Shown: positions 50,160 through 59,780 of the stretch, piece by piece
Position numbering within the stretch: position 1 is the stretch's first letter
Layout: every line of letters begins with the position of its first letter
From: Syntrophales bacterium
GTDB lineage: Bacteria; Desulfobacterota; Syntrophia; Syntrophales; UBA5619
NCBI GenBank assembly: GCA_023229765.1
Contig: JALNYO010000012.1
Coordinates: 28,501-92,500, forward strand
Length of the DNA: 64,000 nucleotides
Reading direction: 5' to 3'
Translations under genes and position numbers: made by a program
Notes under the pieces: model-generated
The model's database searches: none
What the model was told of the DNA's origin: nothing
Seen by the model: only the letters and a program-made list of their open reading frames with translations

Positions 50160-52226
50160 ATGTATTTCGGTAAAGTTTTTAGGGTGTTGTCTGTTGTTGC
50201 GTTTTTGGGATCTTTCGCTGTGCACGGGTACGGGGCGATGCCCAAGGCCGCGGACGAAGCCGCCGTTATGCCGGAGGTGGTTGTGACGGCGACGCGGGAC
50301 TCGGAGGAGGTGCGCCGGGTTCCGGCCAATGTTTCGGTGATCACCGCAAAACAGATCGAGAACTCCGGGGCGACGACCATAGTTGAGGCGCTGGAAAAGC
50401 TGGAAAGTATAAATTTTGTCGATTACACGGGCACAGGTTCCAAAACATCCATAGACATGCGTGGGTTCGGGGGTGATTCTCCCTACGGGAAGACGCTGGT
50501 AATGCTGGACGGTCGGCGGCTCAACCGGCCCGACATGTCCTCGGCAAACTGGCTGCAGATACCGCTGAACAATGTGGAAAGGATTGAGGTGGTGCGCGGC
50601 GCCGGCAGCGTTTTGTATGGGGATGCGGCGGTTGGCGGCGTTATCAACATCATTACCAAAAAAGGCGAGGGAAAACCGAAATTCAACGCCTCTGTAATTG
50701 CCGGAAGCTATGGGTTGCACGATGAGCGGGTCTCCTTTGCCGGTACTTCCGAAAAATGGAGCTATGCGCTGACCGGGGAGAACAATTACAATTCCGGGTA
50801 CAGAGACCGCTCGAAATTGTCCTCCCAGGGCGGAAGTTTTGATGTCGGCTACGAGGCGAGCGAGCTCTTCAATGTTTCGCTGGGGGGGGGGTTCAACAAG
50901 ACGGACTATCAGTTGCCGGGCGCCCTTACCAAGGCGCAGATGGAGCAGGATCGGCGGCAGTACCAGCCAGCCGGTTTGTGGACGCCAGCGTCTTCGGATG
51001 ACGATGGCGCCGATAATTATACCGATCTCAATTTGGGTGTCAGGTCGTATCTTGGTCCCTGGGGGGAGATGAGCGTCAATTTTCTGTACGGCAAAAAAGA
51101 GCTGCAGGCCAACATGCCGTCCTGGTGGGGTCACTATTCCGATACCGGCATCGACACCTACGGGATAACGCCGAAATACATCCTGGAGAAAGATGTCTTC
51201 GGGTTCGGCAACAAGCTGCTGCTGGGTATTGATTACTATCGCGAATCGTATAGCAAGGAGTTCTTCACGACCAGGGAAAGAGCGGTAACGCAAAGCTGGG
51301 CCGATCTTGCACGGGACAGCCTTGGCTACTATATCCGGGATGAATTCAGCGTCGTGAAAAATCTGATCCTGCACGCCGGTTATCGATACGAACGGGCGAA
51401 CCTTGAGGGAGACAACACGGATTCGGTCACTCCGGCAAACAATTTTTCCGGAAAGGACAAAAACTACAGCGTCGAGGCTTACGAGGGCGGAGCGACCTGG
51501 CTTTTTGGCAAACAATCCAAGATGTTTGCAAAATATGCAACGGTTTACCGCATTCCTTTTCTCGACGAGATCGCCTATTTTAATGGTTTCGGCGGCGGCT
51601 TTCTGGCGGACCTCGAAGAGGAAAGGGGCGCCAGCATAGAAGTGGGAACGGAATTTTATCCGCTCAAGGATTTGAAAATAGGCTTGACCATGTTCAGGGT
51701 CGATATGGAGGATGAGATCGTTTACACCGGTGTGTTTCCGACGGGACAAAACGAAAATACCGGAAAGACCCGGCATGACGGCGCGGAAATATCCCTCTCC
51801 TATCTGTTGGGAAAGAAGGCGAAGATTTACGGCAATTTCACCTATCACAAGGCCACCTTTGAAAACGGGGCAAACAACAAAAAAGAGATTCCAATGGTTC
51901 CGAACCGGATGGCAAACGCGGGCGCGGAAATATACCTGCCCTTCAATGTTACCCTCCGTCCGGAAATCCGCTATGCGGGGGATTCCTACCTTGGCGGCGA
52001 CAACGATAACAGCACGGAGAAGCTGGAGTCGCGCACCTTGTTTAACCTCTATCTATATTACCGTCCCACCTTCGGGAAGATAAAAACGACGCTGTTTTTA
52101 GGCGCGGAGAATCTGACCGATCAGAAATATTCGTCATACGGTTACGATGGCGGCGCCTGGAGTCCCAATACCTACTATCCGATGCCGGGGATTGTCTTCA
52201 AGGGGGGGCTCTCCTGCGAGTTTTAA
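50160..52226 (+). CDS. btuB: TonB-dependent cobalamin receptor (BtuB-like)
   Basis: A 688-residue outer-membrane receptor. It has a signal peptide (about 1-26), TonB box PEVVVTATR, and a plug domain with TLVMLDGRRLNRPDMSSANW and VERIEVVRGAGSVLYGDAAV plus GGVINIITKKGEG. A long beta-barrel ends with the aromatic-rich strand FKGGLSCEF (terminal Phe). Its place after a cobalamin riboswitch and next to btuCDF supports corrinoid uptake. Confidence 0.9.
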   Translation: MYFGKVFRVLSVVAFLGSFAVHGYGAMPKAADEAAVMPEVVVTATRDSEEVRRVPANVSVITAKQIENSGATTIVEALEKLESINFVDYTGTGSKTSIDMRGFGGDSPYGKTLVMLDGRRLNRPDMSSANWLQIPLNNVERIEVVRGAGSVLYGDAAVGGVINIITKKGEGKPKFNASVIAGSYGLHDERVSFAGTSEKWSYALTGENNYNSGYRDRSKLSSQGGSFDVGYEASELFNVSLGGGFNKTDYQLPGALTKAQMEQDRRQYQPAGLWTPASSDDDGADNYTDLNLGVRSYLGPWGEMSVNFLYGKKELQANMPSWWGHYSDTGIDTYGITPKYILEKDVFGFGNKLLLGIDYYRESYSKEFFTTRERAVTQSWADLARDSLGYYIRDEFSVVKNLILHAGYRYERANLEGDNTDSVTPANNFSGKDKNYSVEAYEGGATWLFGKQSKMFAKYATVYRIPFLDEIAYFNGFGGGFLADLEEERGASIEVGTEFYPLKDLKIGLTMFRVDMEDEIVYTGVFPTGQNENTGKTRHDGAEISLSYLLGKKAKIYGNFTYHKATFENGANNKKEIPMVPNRMANAGAEIYLPFNVTLRPEIRYAGDSYLGGDNDNSTEKLESRTLFNLYLYYRPTFGKIKTTLFLGAENLTDQKYSSYGYDGGAWSPNTYYPMPGIVFKGGLSCEF

Positions 52227-52236
52227 TAGAACAAAA

Positions 52237-52379
52237 GTAACTACTCAGGTGGATAGTCTGTAGGTGTTTAGGATCCTTTGATGAAAGCGGAGCTTACTGT
52301 TCATAAAAGGTGTTGGGGGCATTGATTCGTTCTTTGCGCAGTCCTGACAGACTACAGTCTAAACAACCTGAGTAGTTAC
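52237..52379. repeat. MITE-like inverted-repeat element between btuB and btuF
   Basis: Perfect 14-base terminal inverted repeats GTAACTACTCAGGT and ACCTGAGTAGTTAC bound the element. Inside them TAGTCTGTAGG and ACTACAGTCTAAAC are a second, imperfect pair. No coding sequence lies inside. It occupies nearly the whole btuB-btuF gap. Confidence 0.7.
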
Positions 52380-52399
52380 GCCAATTTTTTGGTAAAAAG

Positions 52400-53248
52400 A
52401 TGAAAAGTATTGTTTTTCATGGGAAAATAATAATTATACTGAGCGTGATGGCGGCTTTCTTTGTGGGGCCGCCGCAGGTCATGGCTGACTACCCGCCGCA
52501 ACGGATTATCTCCCTGGCGCCGAATCTGACGGAGATTATCTGCGATCTCGGCCTGGAAAAACGGATCGTCGCGGTGACCGATTACTGCGACTATCCTCCC
52601 GGGGTCGCTTCCAAACCGAAGGTGGGCGGTTTTGCCAATCCTTCCCTGGAAGTCATCGTTTCGCTGAAGCCCGATCTTGTAGTTATGACAATGGACGGAA
52701 ATCCGCAGGCGCTGGAGGTCCGCCTCCGAAAAATGGGGATAAAAACCTACATTTTTCAGGCGCGACGGATAAATGAACTTCCCGGGGCGATCCGCGGCCT
52801 CGGCGATGCCCTCGGCGTGGGACGGGAGGCAGACCTCAGGGCGAGGTGGTTTGAGGATAAACTGCGGGGTTTTGAGAGAAGAAAACAGGAGCTTCTGCAA
52901 AAAAGGAGTAAAAAGGCGGTCTTTGTTGTCCAGTCCCTGCCGTTCATGGCGGCGGGAAAGGGGACGATCATGGATGATGCCTTTGAGATTCTCGGGATGG
53001 AAAACATCGCCGCGGCCGGGGGGAGTGGTTACAATAAGTTCTCGCTGGAGGAGATTATCCGTCTGGCGCCCGATGCGCTTTTTTTCGGAAAGGGGGACGG
53101 GATGGGGGAAAGGGCCAAACCCCTCCTCAAAAGGCTGGCTGTTTTGCCCGCGGTTCGGGAGGGGAAGGTCTTTTTCCTTGACGAGGCAGTTTACCGGCTC
53201 GGTCCAAGGATAATCAGTGTTTTGCAAGAGATGTCAGATTGTCTTTAA
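52400..53248 (+). CDS. btuF: Periplasmic cobalamin-binding protein
   Basis: A 282-residue helical-backbone binding protein with a signal peptide (about 1-29, ending VMADY). PQRIISLAPNLTEIICDLGL and RIVAVTDYCDYPPGVASKPK, then VGGFANPSLEVIVSLKPDLV are typical of BtuF/FepB-type proteins. It delivers corrinoid from the receptor to BtuCD. It is separated from btuB by a repeat element and has only a weak ribosome site (AAAAAG). Confidence 0.88.
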   Translation: MKSIVFHGKIIIILSVMAAFFVGPPQVMADYPPQRIISLAPNLTEIICDLGLEKRIVAVTDYCDYPPGVASKPKVGGFANPSLEVIVSLKPDLVVMTMDGNPQALEVRLRKMGIKTYIFQARRINELPGAIRGLGDALGVGREADLRARWFEDKLRGFERRKQELLQKRSKKAVFVVQSLPFMAAGKGTIMDDAFEILGMENIAAAGGSGYNKFSLEEIIRLAPDALFFGKGDGMGERAKPLLKRLAVLPAVREGKVFFLDEAVYRLGPRIISVLQEMSDCL

Positions 53249-53272
53249 TGCTTCCTTCTGACGTTGACATTT

Positions 53273-54457
53273 TTAAGGCCTTGCGTATTGTTTCCTAAAG
53301 GCGGTGAGGGCTGCTTCGTAAACCAGCCGGATGGGAACCGCGTGGGCGTTTGCCGCTTTTTTGCAGTCCTCGTACTCGGGGGAGGCGGTTACTATGCGAC
53401 CGTCCTTTTCTCCCACCTTGATGCCCACTTCCCCGAATTCAGTAGTTATTTCCTTACGATGGCGCTCCAGACAGACCCTTTGCGACACCGATATTCGGAC
53501 CCCGAAGGTAGATGTTTCAGTGAGAATTATATCCGCGATTGTTTTTGCTCGTCCTGGCTCGCAGATCGCCGCAAGCAACACCCCCGGCCTGTTTTTCTTC
53601 ATCATGATCGGGGTCATGAACACGTCAAGTGCCCCGGCGGCGAAGAGCTTTTCCATAACGGGCTCGTAAAACTCGGGATTTAAATCGTCGATATTTGTTT
53701 CAACGACCGAGACAAGCGGCAGGGACAAGAGATCCTCTTTTGTTTCCTCGCCCAGCATTACCCGCAGCACATTTGCCGTTCCGAAATCGCTTTTCCCAGC
53801 GCCGTAACCGATAGCCTTCACTGCCATCTGAGGAAGATGGCCGAACTCGGCGGCAAGCTCCGCGATGATGGCCGCCCCGGTCGGCGTTACCAGTTCGCCC
53901 TCAATATCGAGCTTTTGCCAGGGGACGCCCCGCAGGATTTCGGCGGTGGCCGGCGCGGGCAGGGGGATGACGCCATGCGCCCCGTTCGTGTATCCGTAAA
54001 AGGTGGGCATCGGGCTCGCTGTCACTTTCGGCCAGCCTAAAAGTTCCAGGAGGATCACGGCGCCGACGATATCGACGATCGCATCAACAGCGCCGACCTC
54101 ATGAAAATGAACCTCTTCGGGTTTGTTGCCATGCACCTTTGCTTCCGCATTGGCAAGCCGCATGAATATCCGTCCGGCTGTTTCCCGCACACGGGCGGAA
54201 AGCCCTGAATTATCAATTATGCCAAGTATATCCGAGAGACGTCTGTGGGTGTGCTGGTGAGCTTCGAGGAGCACGTTGACGTCTGTGGCTTCAATGCCGC
54301 CGGTTATCCTTTTCGTTATTTCGATCTTATATCCGCCGATGCCGAGTGCGGAGAGCCTCTCTCGAAATATTGCAGCATCTGCGCCCACATCTATCAGCGC
54401 CCCGAGCGTCATGTCGCCGCTTATTCCCATGAAACAGTCAAAATAAGCGATTTTCAT
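53273..54457 (-). CDS. larC: Nickel pincer cofactor biosynthesis protein LarC
   Basis: A 394-residue LarC: YFDCFMGISGDMTLGALIDV at the N-terminus, then NKPEEVHFHEVGAVDAIVDI, PLPAPATAEILRGVPW, ELVTPTGAAIIAELA and ETNIDDLNPEFYEPVMEKLF. LarC inserts nickel into the pyridinium-dithiocarboxylate cofactor of lactate racemase-type enzymes. In some lactobacilli it is made by ribosomal frameshifting; here it is one continuous frame. It overlaps larB by 4 bases. Confidence 0.93.
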   Translation of the reverse strand: MKIAYFDCFMGISGDMTLGALIDVGADAAIFRERLSALGIGGYKIEITKRITGGIEATDVNVLLEAHQHTHRRLSDILGIIDNSGLSARVRETAGRIFMRLANAEAKVHGNKPEEVHFHEVGAVDAIVDIVGAVILLELLGWPKVTASPMPTFYGYTNGAHGVIPLPAPATAEILRGVPWQKLDIEGELVTPTGAAIIAELAAEFGHLPQMAVKAIGYGAGKSDFGTANVLRVMLGEETKEDLLSLPLVSVVETNIDDLNPEFYEPVMEKLFAAGALDVFMTPIMMKKNRPGVLLAAICEPGRAKTIADIILTETSTFGVRISVSQRVCLERHRKEITTEFGEVGIKVGEKDGRIVTASPEYEDCKKAANAHAVPIRLVYEAALTAFRKQYARP

Positions 54458-55212
54458 TTGTTTACCAGATGTGCGAAGTAGCCTGCCCCGAAGCCGTTGT
54501 CGATATTGACGACAACGACGCCGGATGCGCAGGAGTTAAGCATTGCCAAAAGCGCGGAGAGTCCTCCGAAATTTGCCCCATAGCCGATGCTCGTCGGCAC
54601 CGCGATCACCGGTCGGGAAACCAGTCCGCCGACGATGCTCGGCAGCGCTCCCTCCATGCCGGCGACGACGACCAGGACGTTTGCCCGCATTATTTTGTCC
54701 CTCTGAGAGAGAAGGCGATGCAAGCCGGCAACCCCGACGTCATAGGAGCGCTCTACAATGCTTCCCATTGTCTCTGCGGTAATTGCCGCTTCCTCCGCGA
54801 CGGGGATATCGGCTGTTCCCCCGGTCAGCACCATAATGTACTTGTCGTTCACAACCGGGGCAGTACTGTCTGCCATGGTTTTATCTACTATCATAATCCT
54901 CGCGACCGGATAGTAGGTTGCCTCAGGAACAAGGGCAGATATTGCGCCGGCAATGTTAGTTTCTACACGGGTGGCAATGATTTTCTCATGTTGTTCGGAG
55001 AGTTTCTTGACGATTTGGGCGGCCTGTTCGGGTGTTTTCCCCTGACAGAACACTACTTCGGGAAACCCGTTGCGGAGGGAGCGATGCGTGTCAAGCTTCG
55101 CATAGCCAATTTCCTCATAGGGGAGGCCGCGCAGACGTTCCATGGCAGCGGCGATCGGCAGATTGCCTGCCTTCACCTCTTCAAGGAGTTCCTCTATTCT
55201 TTTTTTGTCCAT
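54454..55212 (-). CDS. larB: Pyridinium-3,5-biscarboxylate synthase LarB
   Basis: A 252-residue LarB with a PurE-like C-terminal carboxylase domain: VVLTGGTADIPVAEEAA-type IMVLTGGTADIPVAEEAAIT, GMEGALPSIVGGLVSRPVIA and VPTSIGYGANFGGLSALLAM, then NIDNGFGAGYFAHLVN. It carboxylates nicotinic acid adenine dinucleotide, the first step of the nickel-pincer cofactor. No larE or larA homologue is in the window. Confidence 0.93.
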   Translation of the reverse strand: MDKKRIEELLEEVKAGNLPIAAAMERLRGLPYEEIGYAKLDTHRSLRNGFPEVVFCQGKTPEQAAQIVKKLSEQHEKIIATRVETNIAGAISALVPEATYYPVARIMIVDKTMADSTAPVVNDKYIMVLTGGTADIPVAEEAAITAETMGSIVERSYDVGVAGLHRLLSQRDKIMRANVLVVVAGMEGALPSIVGGLVSRPVIAVPTSIGYGANFGGLSALLAMLNSCASGVVVVNIDNGFGAGYFAHLVNK

Positions 55213-55351
55213 AATCGCTTCAGACCCGGATGTAAAATATGCTGGCTTTACCCTTCCTTGGTCTCACTATCCGACAAACGGTTATTTGTCAAAGGATTTT
55301 AACCGCGGCACTCAAGCTACGGCATCAACAACATTAGCAATAACAAATATT

Positions 55352-57547
55352 TCAGACAAGAATAAGCGCCAGCGCAGCGATGATAATCAAGGTCACGGAG
55401 GTTGACGCCAACCCGAAAACCGGTATTAGCAAGAGCCCGGCGCATAGACCGCCGAGAGAGCCGCCGATCAGGCAAGAGGTGTACAAGAATGTTCTCTTGT
55501 TAAGTCCTTCTGTTTTGTAAATGCTGGCACAGACGATCAGTCCACTTGTCAGAAAGCCGGTGGCTGCAATTAGCAAAGCAGTCAGCAGCAGGTTGCCGGT
55601 ATCACTTTTTGCGCTTCCGATAAACGCGGCATTAAGCAGCATAATGCCGATCAACAATGTCGCGCCCCAGAAGCGGTTGCGATTTATGGACATCAAACTT
55701 TGTTTTACCGCTGTTCCTGTTTTCGTCGTCAAATCGCGTAAAAGTGGCGCTCCCAAAGCCATGCCCGCCATAAACGCCGCGAGCAAGAGAGAAATCTGCT
55801 GATAGAGGATGCCCTCTTTTGTCCCGTAGCGGAGGATGAGGAGCGATGCGCTTGTTATGCCAAGAAATCCGCCAACGGCCTTCAGAATGGTTTTCTGCCA
55901 ATAAGGCCGCAGATGGCTTACCGCAAACAGAAGGAAAAGTGCTATGCCGGCAATCATGCCGAGCCAGAGTGAGTGCCTTTGCACCGTTACTAAATCTGGC
56001 ATGCGGGAAAGAACCATCTGCGGGAATAGAGCGTCTGCCCAGGACTGAACAGCAGAGGAGTAACAAGCGGGTCTGAGAGCGGAGTTTTCAGGAGAATCCA
56101 TATTTTGCAGTTGATTTTTGATATTCGCAAAATCTTCGCTCTCGAAAAGTTTTCGTATGAATAATGATTGTATTATACTGCTTTTTATTCCTCGTTCCCG
56201 GAGGCGCTCCGTTAAAACCTCGGGAGAATGGGGAAGCGGGGCAAAGGAGGAGGCGATCAACGTAGTTGTTCCGGGAAGGATGAGCCTCTCGGGGAAAACA
56301 GCGGCAAGTGCCTGGTAAATGGAGGCAAGATTGATTAAATCATTAGTCTTCTTGGTGTTTTCTAAGGAAGGAAGGCGGATAACTACGATGCCGCCGTGAT
56401 AAAGGCGTGCGGCCATACTGTCAAAAAATTCGCGCGTGTAATAGTGATTCATCCGGCAGGATAGGGGCGCCGCAATGTCAACAATTATGATGTCCCAGGC
56501 AAATCCCTTGTATTTAAGGAACTTTCGCGGATCAGCGCGGGAGAGGTGAACGGCCGGATTTGCCAGCGATTTGCGGATGTCGCCGGGGAGGCGAAAACGG
56601 ATAAAGGGGTCTTCTGCGGGGAGCATTACGTCTATCCGTGCCGGCTTGTGAAGCAGCAACTCGCGTACGCTCCCGTCCCATCCGCCCCCAATCACCAGTA
56701 TTCTGTGAGGGTCAGGGTGCTGAACGGCGGCCAGATGGGCGAAGCGAGCCCCTTCCGTGTCTTTTGTTGTAAATACAGCAGTATTGTTCTCGAATACGGA
56801 AATATCCCCGCCGCGATATGTGGCAGCGACACGGCCAAAGGAGAAATCACCTGAAAAAAAGAGGCCAGGATGATTTAGCGCGGTCATCCTCATGTCTAAC
56901 CAGGAGACTTTATAGAGAAAGGGAAGAGTTACCAATGCCAGAGTTATGGCGATAAAACGACCATATCTGCCTGTTTTTCTTTGAAAACGCAGGAGCGCCG
57001 CCGTAAAGGACAGCAGGGCGCAAAAGAGGGCAAGAAACAGATTGCTAAAACCGTATTGAATGCCGAAAGTTGCCAGGAATCCCCCGGCTATGCCTCCTGC
57101 CGCTTCCATTGCGCACGCGCCCTCCGGACTCCCTCTCGTCTCTAAATGTATAGAAGTGATTTCACTGAACATCAGACCGGAAATGATGCCGCCAGGCAGC
57201 AACAAGATAAGGATCGCCAATTGCTTGAAAGGAAGGATGGAAAAACCAGCTATATTGTTCGTAAAAAAATCGCTGCCGCGGATGCAAACGATTCCGGACA
57301 ATAAAAAGAGTGCAAAGAGGGTGAATAAAGCGGCTATCCTGTTTTCAGTTGGCCATGATCTGCGAAAAAGCGTCCCGAAGGCGGCGAAGAGCATCCAGCC
57401 TCCGAGGGCTGCCGGGTATATAAGCTCAACCCCGTGAAAGACAATGCTCAGCTCCCGAAAAATTACTATCTGCCCGAGCAGAGTTACAAGGCCGGCCATA
57501 AACAGGGCTGTTCCTGCGCCGCTTGCTGTCGTTCTAAAGATGGCCAT
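55352..57547 (-). CDS. Membrane protein with spermidine synthase-like domain
   Basis: A 731-residue protein with hydrophobic segments at both ends (about 10-210 and 535-731) and a soluble spermidine synthase-like Rossmann domain between them (about 225-440; HRILVIGGGWDGSVRELLLH and WDIIIVDIAAPLSCRMNHYY). The usual GGGDGG is GGGWDGS and the catalytic Asp region (DxxDP) is VDIAAPL, so polyamine synthesis is unlikely. Such fused proteins are widespread but their function is unknown. Its ATG overlaps the stop of the preceding gene by one base. Confidence 0.8.
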   Translation of the reverse strand: MAIFRTTASGAGTALFMAGLVTLLGQIVIFRELSIVFHGVELIYPAALGGWMLFAAFGTLFRRSWPTENRIAALFTLFALFLLSGIVCIRGSDFFTNNIAGFSILPFKQLAILILLLPGGIISGLMFSEITSIHLETRGSPEGACAMEAAGGIAGGFLATFGIQYGFSNLFLALFCALLSFTAALLRFQRKTGRYGRFIAITLALVTLPFLYKVSWLDMRMTALNHPGLFFSGDFSFGRVAATYRGGDISVFENNTAVFTTKDTEGARFAHLAAVQHPDPHRILVIGGGWDGSVRELLLHKPARIDVMLPAEDPFIRFRLPGDIRKSLANPAVHLSRADPRKFLKYKGFAWDIIIVDIAAPLSCRMNHYYTREFFDSMAARLYHGGIVVIRLPSLENTKKTNDLINLASIYQALAAVFPERLILPGTTTLIASSFAPLPHSPEVLTERLRERGIKSSIIQSLFIRKLFESEDFANIKNQLQNMDSPENSALRPACYSSAVQSWADALFPQMVLSRMPDLVTVQRHSLWLGMIAGIALFLLFAVSHLRPYWQKTILKAVGGFLGITSASLLILRYGTKEGILYQQISLLLAAFMAGMALGAPLLRDLTTKTGTAVKQSLMSINRNRFWGATLLIGIMLLNAAFIGSAKSDTGNLLLTALLIAATGFLTSGLIVCASIYKTEGLNKRTFLYTSCLIGGSLGGLCAGLLLIPVFGLASTSVTLIIIAALALILV

Positions 57548-59052
57548 TAAGCTTCATTTTCGCTGAACACAATCGCCTGAAAAGTCAAAAAAACCGCATT
57601 GTCCCTCCAGGCGTCTGCCGGCAGACCTGCCTTCATGCTGAGATGATCAAGCATTTCTTCTCTGTCCCATCCCTGTTCGGTGGCGACCTGGGGGAGAAAG
57701 ACGGCGGATCGGCCGCCTTTCTGAAGCATTACCCCGTCTGTGCCCACAACGATGTCGGCGGGTCCGGCTACCCTTTTCATCGGCGTCAAAACGGAAATCT
57801 CTATTTCCAGATCGGGAAGTTCGCGGAGGGTGACTGGGTTAAAGCGGGGATCCTCGAACGCTGATTCCAGGGATACAGTTGCCACGAGCTCGGCAAGAGG
57901 TCGATCGGGAACCATTCTGCCGATGCAGCCGCGCAGATTGCCTCGTTTCTTGAGGGTGACGAAAACACCGTGCAGCTCGCGCCGAAGAGGGGTGGAAGGC
58001 CTTGGCAAGGGCGTCATTTTTACTGTCAGGTAACGATTAATTGTTTCTCTGACCAGTGATAGCAGATAGTTACGTTCAGAGGGGGATATAGAAGTTTCTC
58101 CGCTCGCAACGGCAGGGGTTGTCTCACTGCGAGTTTCATAACCGGCGGCAACGAGCAGCGCCCCATAGCCGACGACGCGGTTGCGTTCGCCGATAGGGAT
58201 ATTCCCCGAGTTGGCATAGCTGATAATTTTCCCCTCCGTTGCGCCCATTTCCCTGGCGGCGGCCATTGCTGCGATGATTGGGGCTTCACCGCAGGCGCAG
58301 GTGGACAGATTGGGGATATGGCGAGCGGCCTGCGATCGGACAGTCGTCCTTAATCTTTCCGGATTCAGGGTTGCAATAGCCGTAAGCGTTTCCATATCAA
58401 CCTCTTCCGCATCTTCGGCTGTTGGGTAGTGGGAGAGGTCGGAACTGGCGACGATCAGTCCCCGCCTTTTTTTGAGAACAGCGGCAAGGGCTTTGCCGAA
58501 ACGGATGTATAGGGCGGTGTCGGCTTGGCCGACGATGGCGGCGATGATTTTCGCCTCCGGGAAGAGTATCTGGGCGAAGGGGACCTGAACCTCTACCGAG
58601 TGTTCCCTCTGGTGGGGCGTTTTGTCCAGGATGCAGTCGGGGGAGAGGGAGAGCAATTCGGCGTTAGCTTCCCTATCGATAACTGCCGTTCCCAAAGGGG
58701 TTCGGAAGCCACTTCCCGGGTAAAGCGCTATTTTCTGAAGATTGGGTGTTGTGTGGTTGGTTCCGAGCAGTACTATCGTGTCGTAGGTTTCGTTGCGCGT
58801 CTGATTCCAGCCATCGGCGCAGATCTGTCCCGAATAGATGTAGCCGGCGTGCGGCACAACTACGGCAAAGGGTTTTATCCCCTGCGGGGGCAGCGCATCT
58901 TCCAGGAATTTTTTAATAGCAAGCCTCAGAACGTCCGCATTTTCAGGATAGAACTGCCCGGCGACGGCGGGCGGACGAATTTCGCCAGCGTCCATACCGG
59001 AGGGCACGGCGCCGATCGTCAAAACGGGAATCCCGAATTTCAGAATGTCCAT
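57547..59052 (-). CDS. Fused AmmeMemoRadiSam system protein B (Memo) and A (AMMECR1)
   Basis: A 501-residue fusion. The Memo half (about 20-310) starts IRPPAVAGQFYPENADVL and has VPHAGYIYSGQICADG, GTNHTTPNLQ, HQREHSVEVQVPFAQ, SSDLSHYPT and CACGEAPIIA, including the His/Cys metal-site residues of the family. The AMMECR1 half (about 325-501) has LHGVFVTLKKRGNLRGCIGR and SAFEDPRFNPVTL. AAGGAG precedes the ATG. The biochemical role is not settled. The matching radical SAM partner may be encoded nearby. Confidence 0.9.
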   Translation of the reverse strand: MDILKFGIPVLTIGAVPSGMDAGEIRPPAVAGQFYPENADVLRLAIKKFLEDALPPQGIKPFAVVVPHAGYIYSGQICADGWNQTRNETYDTIVLLGTNHTTPNLQKIALYPGSGFRTPLGTAVIDREANAELLSLSPDCILDKTPHQREHSVEVQVPFAQILFPEAKIIAAIVGQADTALYIRFGKALAAVLKKRRGLIVASSDLSHYPTAEDAEEVDMETLTAIATLNPERLRTTVRSQAARHIPNLSTCACGEAPIIAAMAAAREMGATEGKIISYANSGNIPIGERNRVVGYGALLVAAGYETRSETTPAVASGETSISPSERNYLLSLVRETINRYLTVKMTPLPRPSTPLRRELHGVFVTLKKRGNLRGCIGRMVPDRPLAELVATVSLESAFEDPRFNPVTLRELPDLEIEISVLTPMKRVAGPADIVVGTDGVMLQKGGRSAVFLPQVATEQGWDREEMLDHLSMKAGLPADAWRDNAVFLTFQAIVFSENEA

Positions 59053-59295
59053 AATGCAGCTCCTTTTTTCGTTAGTTTGGTTTTCCTTGATCTGATTGTT
59101 TTAAAAGATATGCCAGTTGTTACCCTGGTTGCCTGCCATACTGGCGATTGGCGCCTCACTGCCTGACGTAAGAAACCATATTAAAATAGTATATTGGCAA
59201 AGTATCGAAGCGGCATGGGATTTCTAACATTGCCGGCTATGGTTAGTCAAGATGATTTAAGATAATTGATTTGGTGGGATAGCGGGGGATAATCA

Positions 59296-59334
59296 TAAAA
59301 AAAGCCCTCCGACATTTTAAAAACATCGGAGGGC
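59296..59334 (-). terminator. Rho-independent terminator of the cold-shock gene
   Basis: On the minus strand CCCTCCGA pairs with TCGGAGGG around an AT-rich loop and is followed by CTTTTTTTA. It begins 16 bases after the cold-shock gene stop. Confidence 0.88.
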
Positions 59335-59349
59335 CGTTGATGGCAATTC

Positions 59350-59550
59350 TTACAGTACCATTACGTTTTCTGCAGCCGGGCCTTTTTTGCCCTGGGTTAT
59401 TTCGAAACTGACGCGCTGACCCTCGGCCAGCGTTTTGAAGCCGCTCGATTTAATGGCGCTGTAGTGAACGAAAACATCGCCGCCCTCGGAGTCCTCTATG
59501 AAACCGAAGCCCTTCTGCTCATTGAACCACTTTACTGTTCCTTCTGACAT
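59350..59550 (-). CDS. csp: Cold-shock protein (CspA family)
   Basis: A 66-residue cold-shock domain: [18 protein letters not shown] contains RNP1, [17 protein letters not shown] contains RNP2, and [18 protein letters not shown] closes the barrel. It binds single-stranded RNA and melts structure. The ATG at 59550 follows GGAGG; an ATG three codons upstream is also possible. A strong promoter about 170 bases upstream and a terminator after it define a monocistronic unit with a long leader, as in many csp genes. Confidence 0.95.
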   Translation of the reverse strand: MSEGTVKWFNEQKGFGFIEDSEGGDVFVHYSAIKSSGFKTLAEGQRVSFEITQGKKGPAAENVMVL

Positions 59551-59715
59551 GCTGTGCATCCTCCTTTCGTAAAATTTATTCAAGTCGGATGAACACGCTC
59601 GCAAAAGCAACAACAGGGCGAAAGACCCTTGGACAACTGTCCGGTACTGCACTGCAAAATGTCTGTATCCAACTCCTGTGCCGATCTTCCAACTAAGGAA
59701 GCCCGAGGCGCGGCG

Positions 59716-59745
59716 TGTATAGGCTATGTTAAAAGGGAATGTCAA
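59716..59745 (-). promoter_or_regulatory. Sigma-70 promoter of the cold-shock gene
   Basis: On the minus strand TTGACA (59745-59740) is followed after 18 bases by TATACA (59721-59716). Transcription would start near 59709, leaving a leader of about 160 bases before the cold-shock ATG. Confidence 0.65.
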
Positions 59746-59780
59746 GTTTTATTTTTCCATCACCCCAGCGGCAGGATGCT

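Noticed and set aside
59350..59745. 131-codon version of the cold-shock gene
   Set aside because: The extension crosses the promoter and leader; the 66-residue product from 59550 is the full family length.
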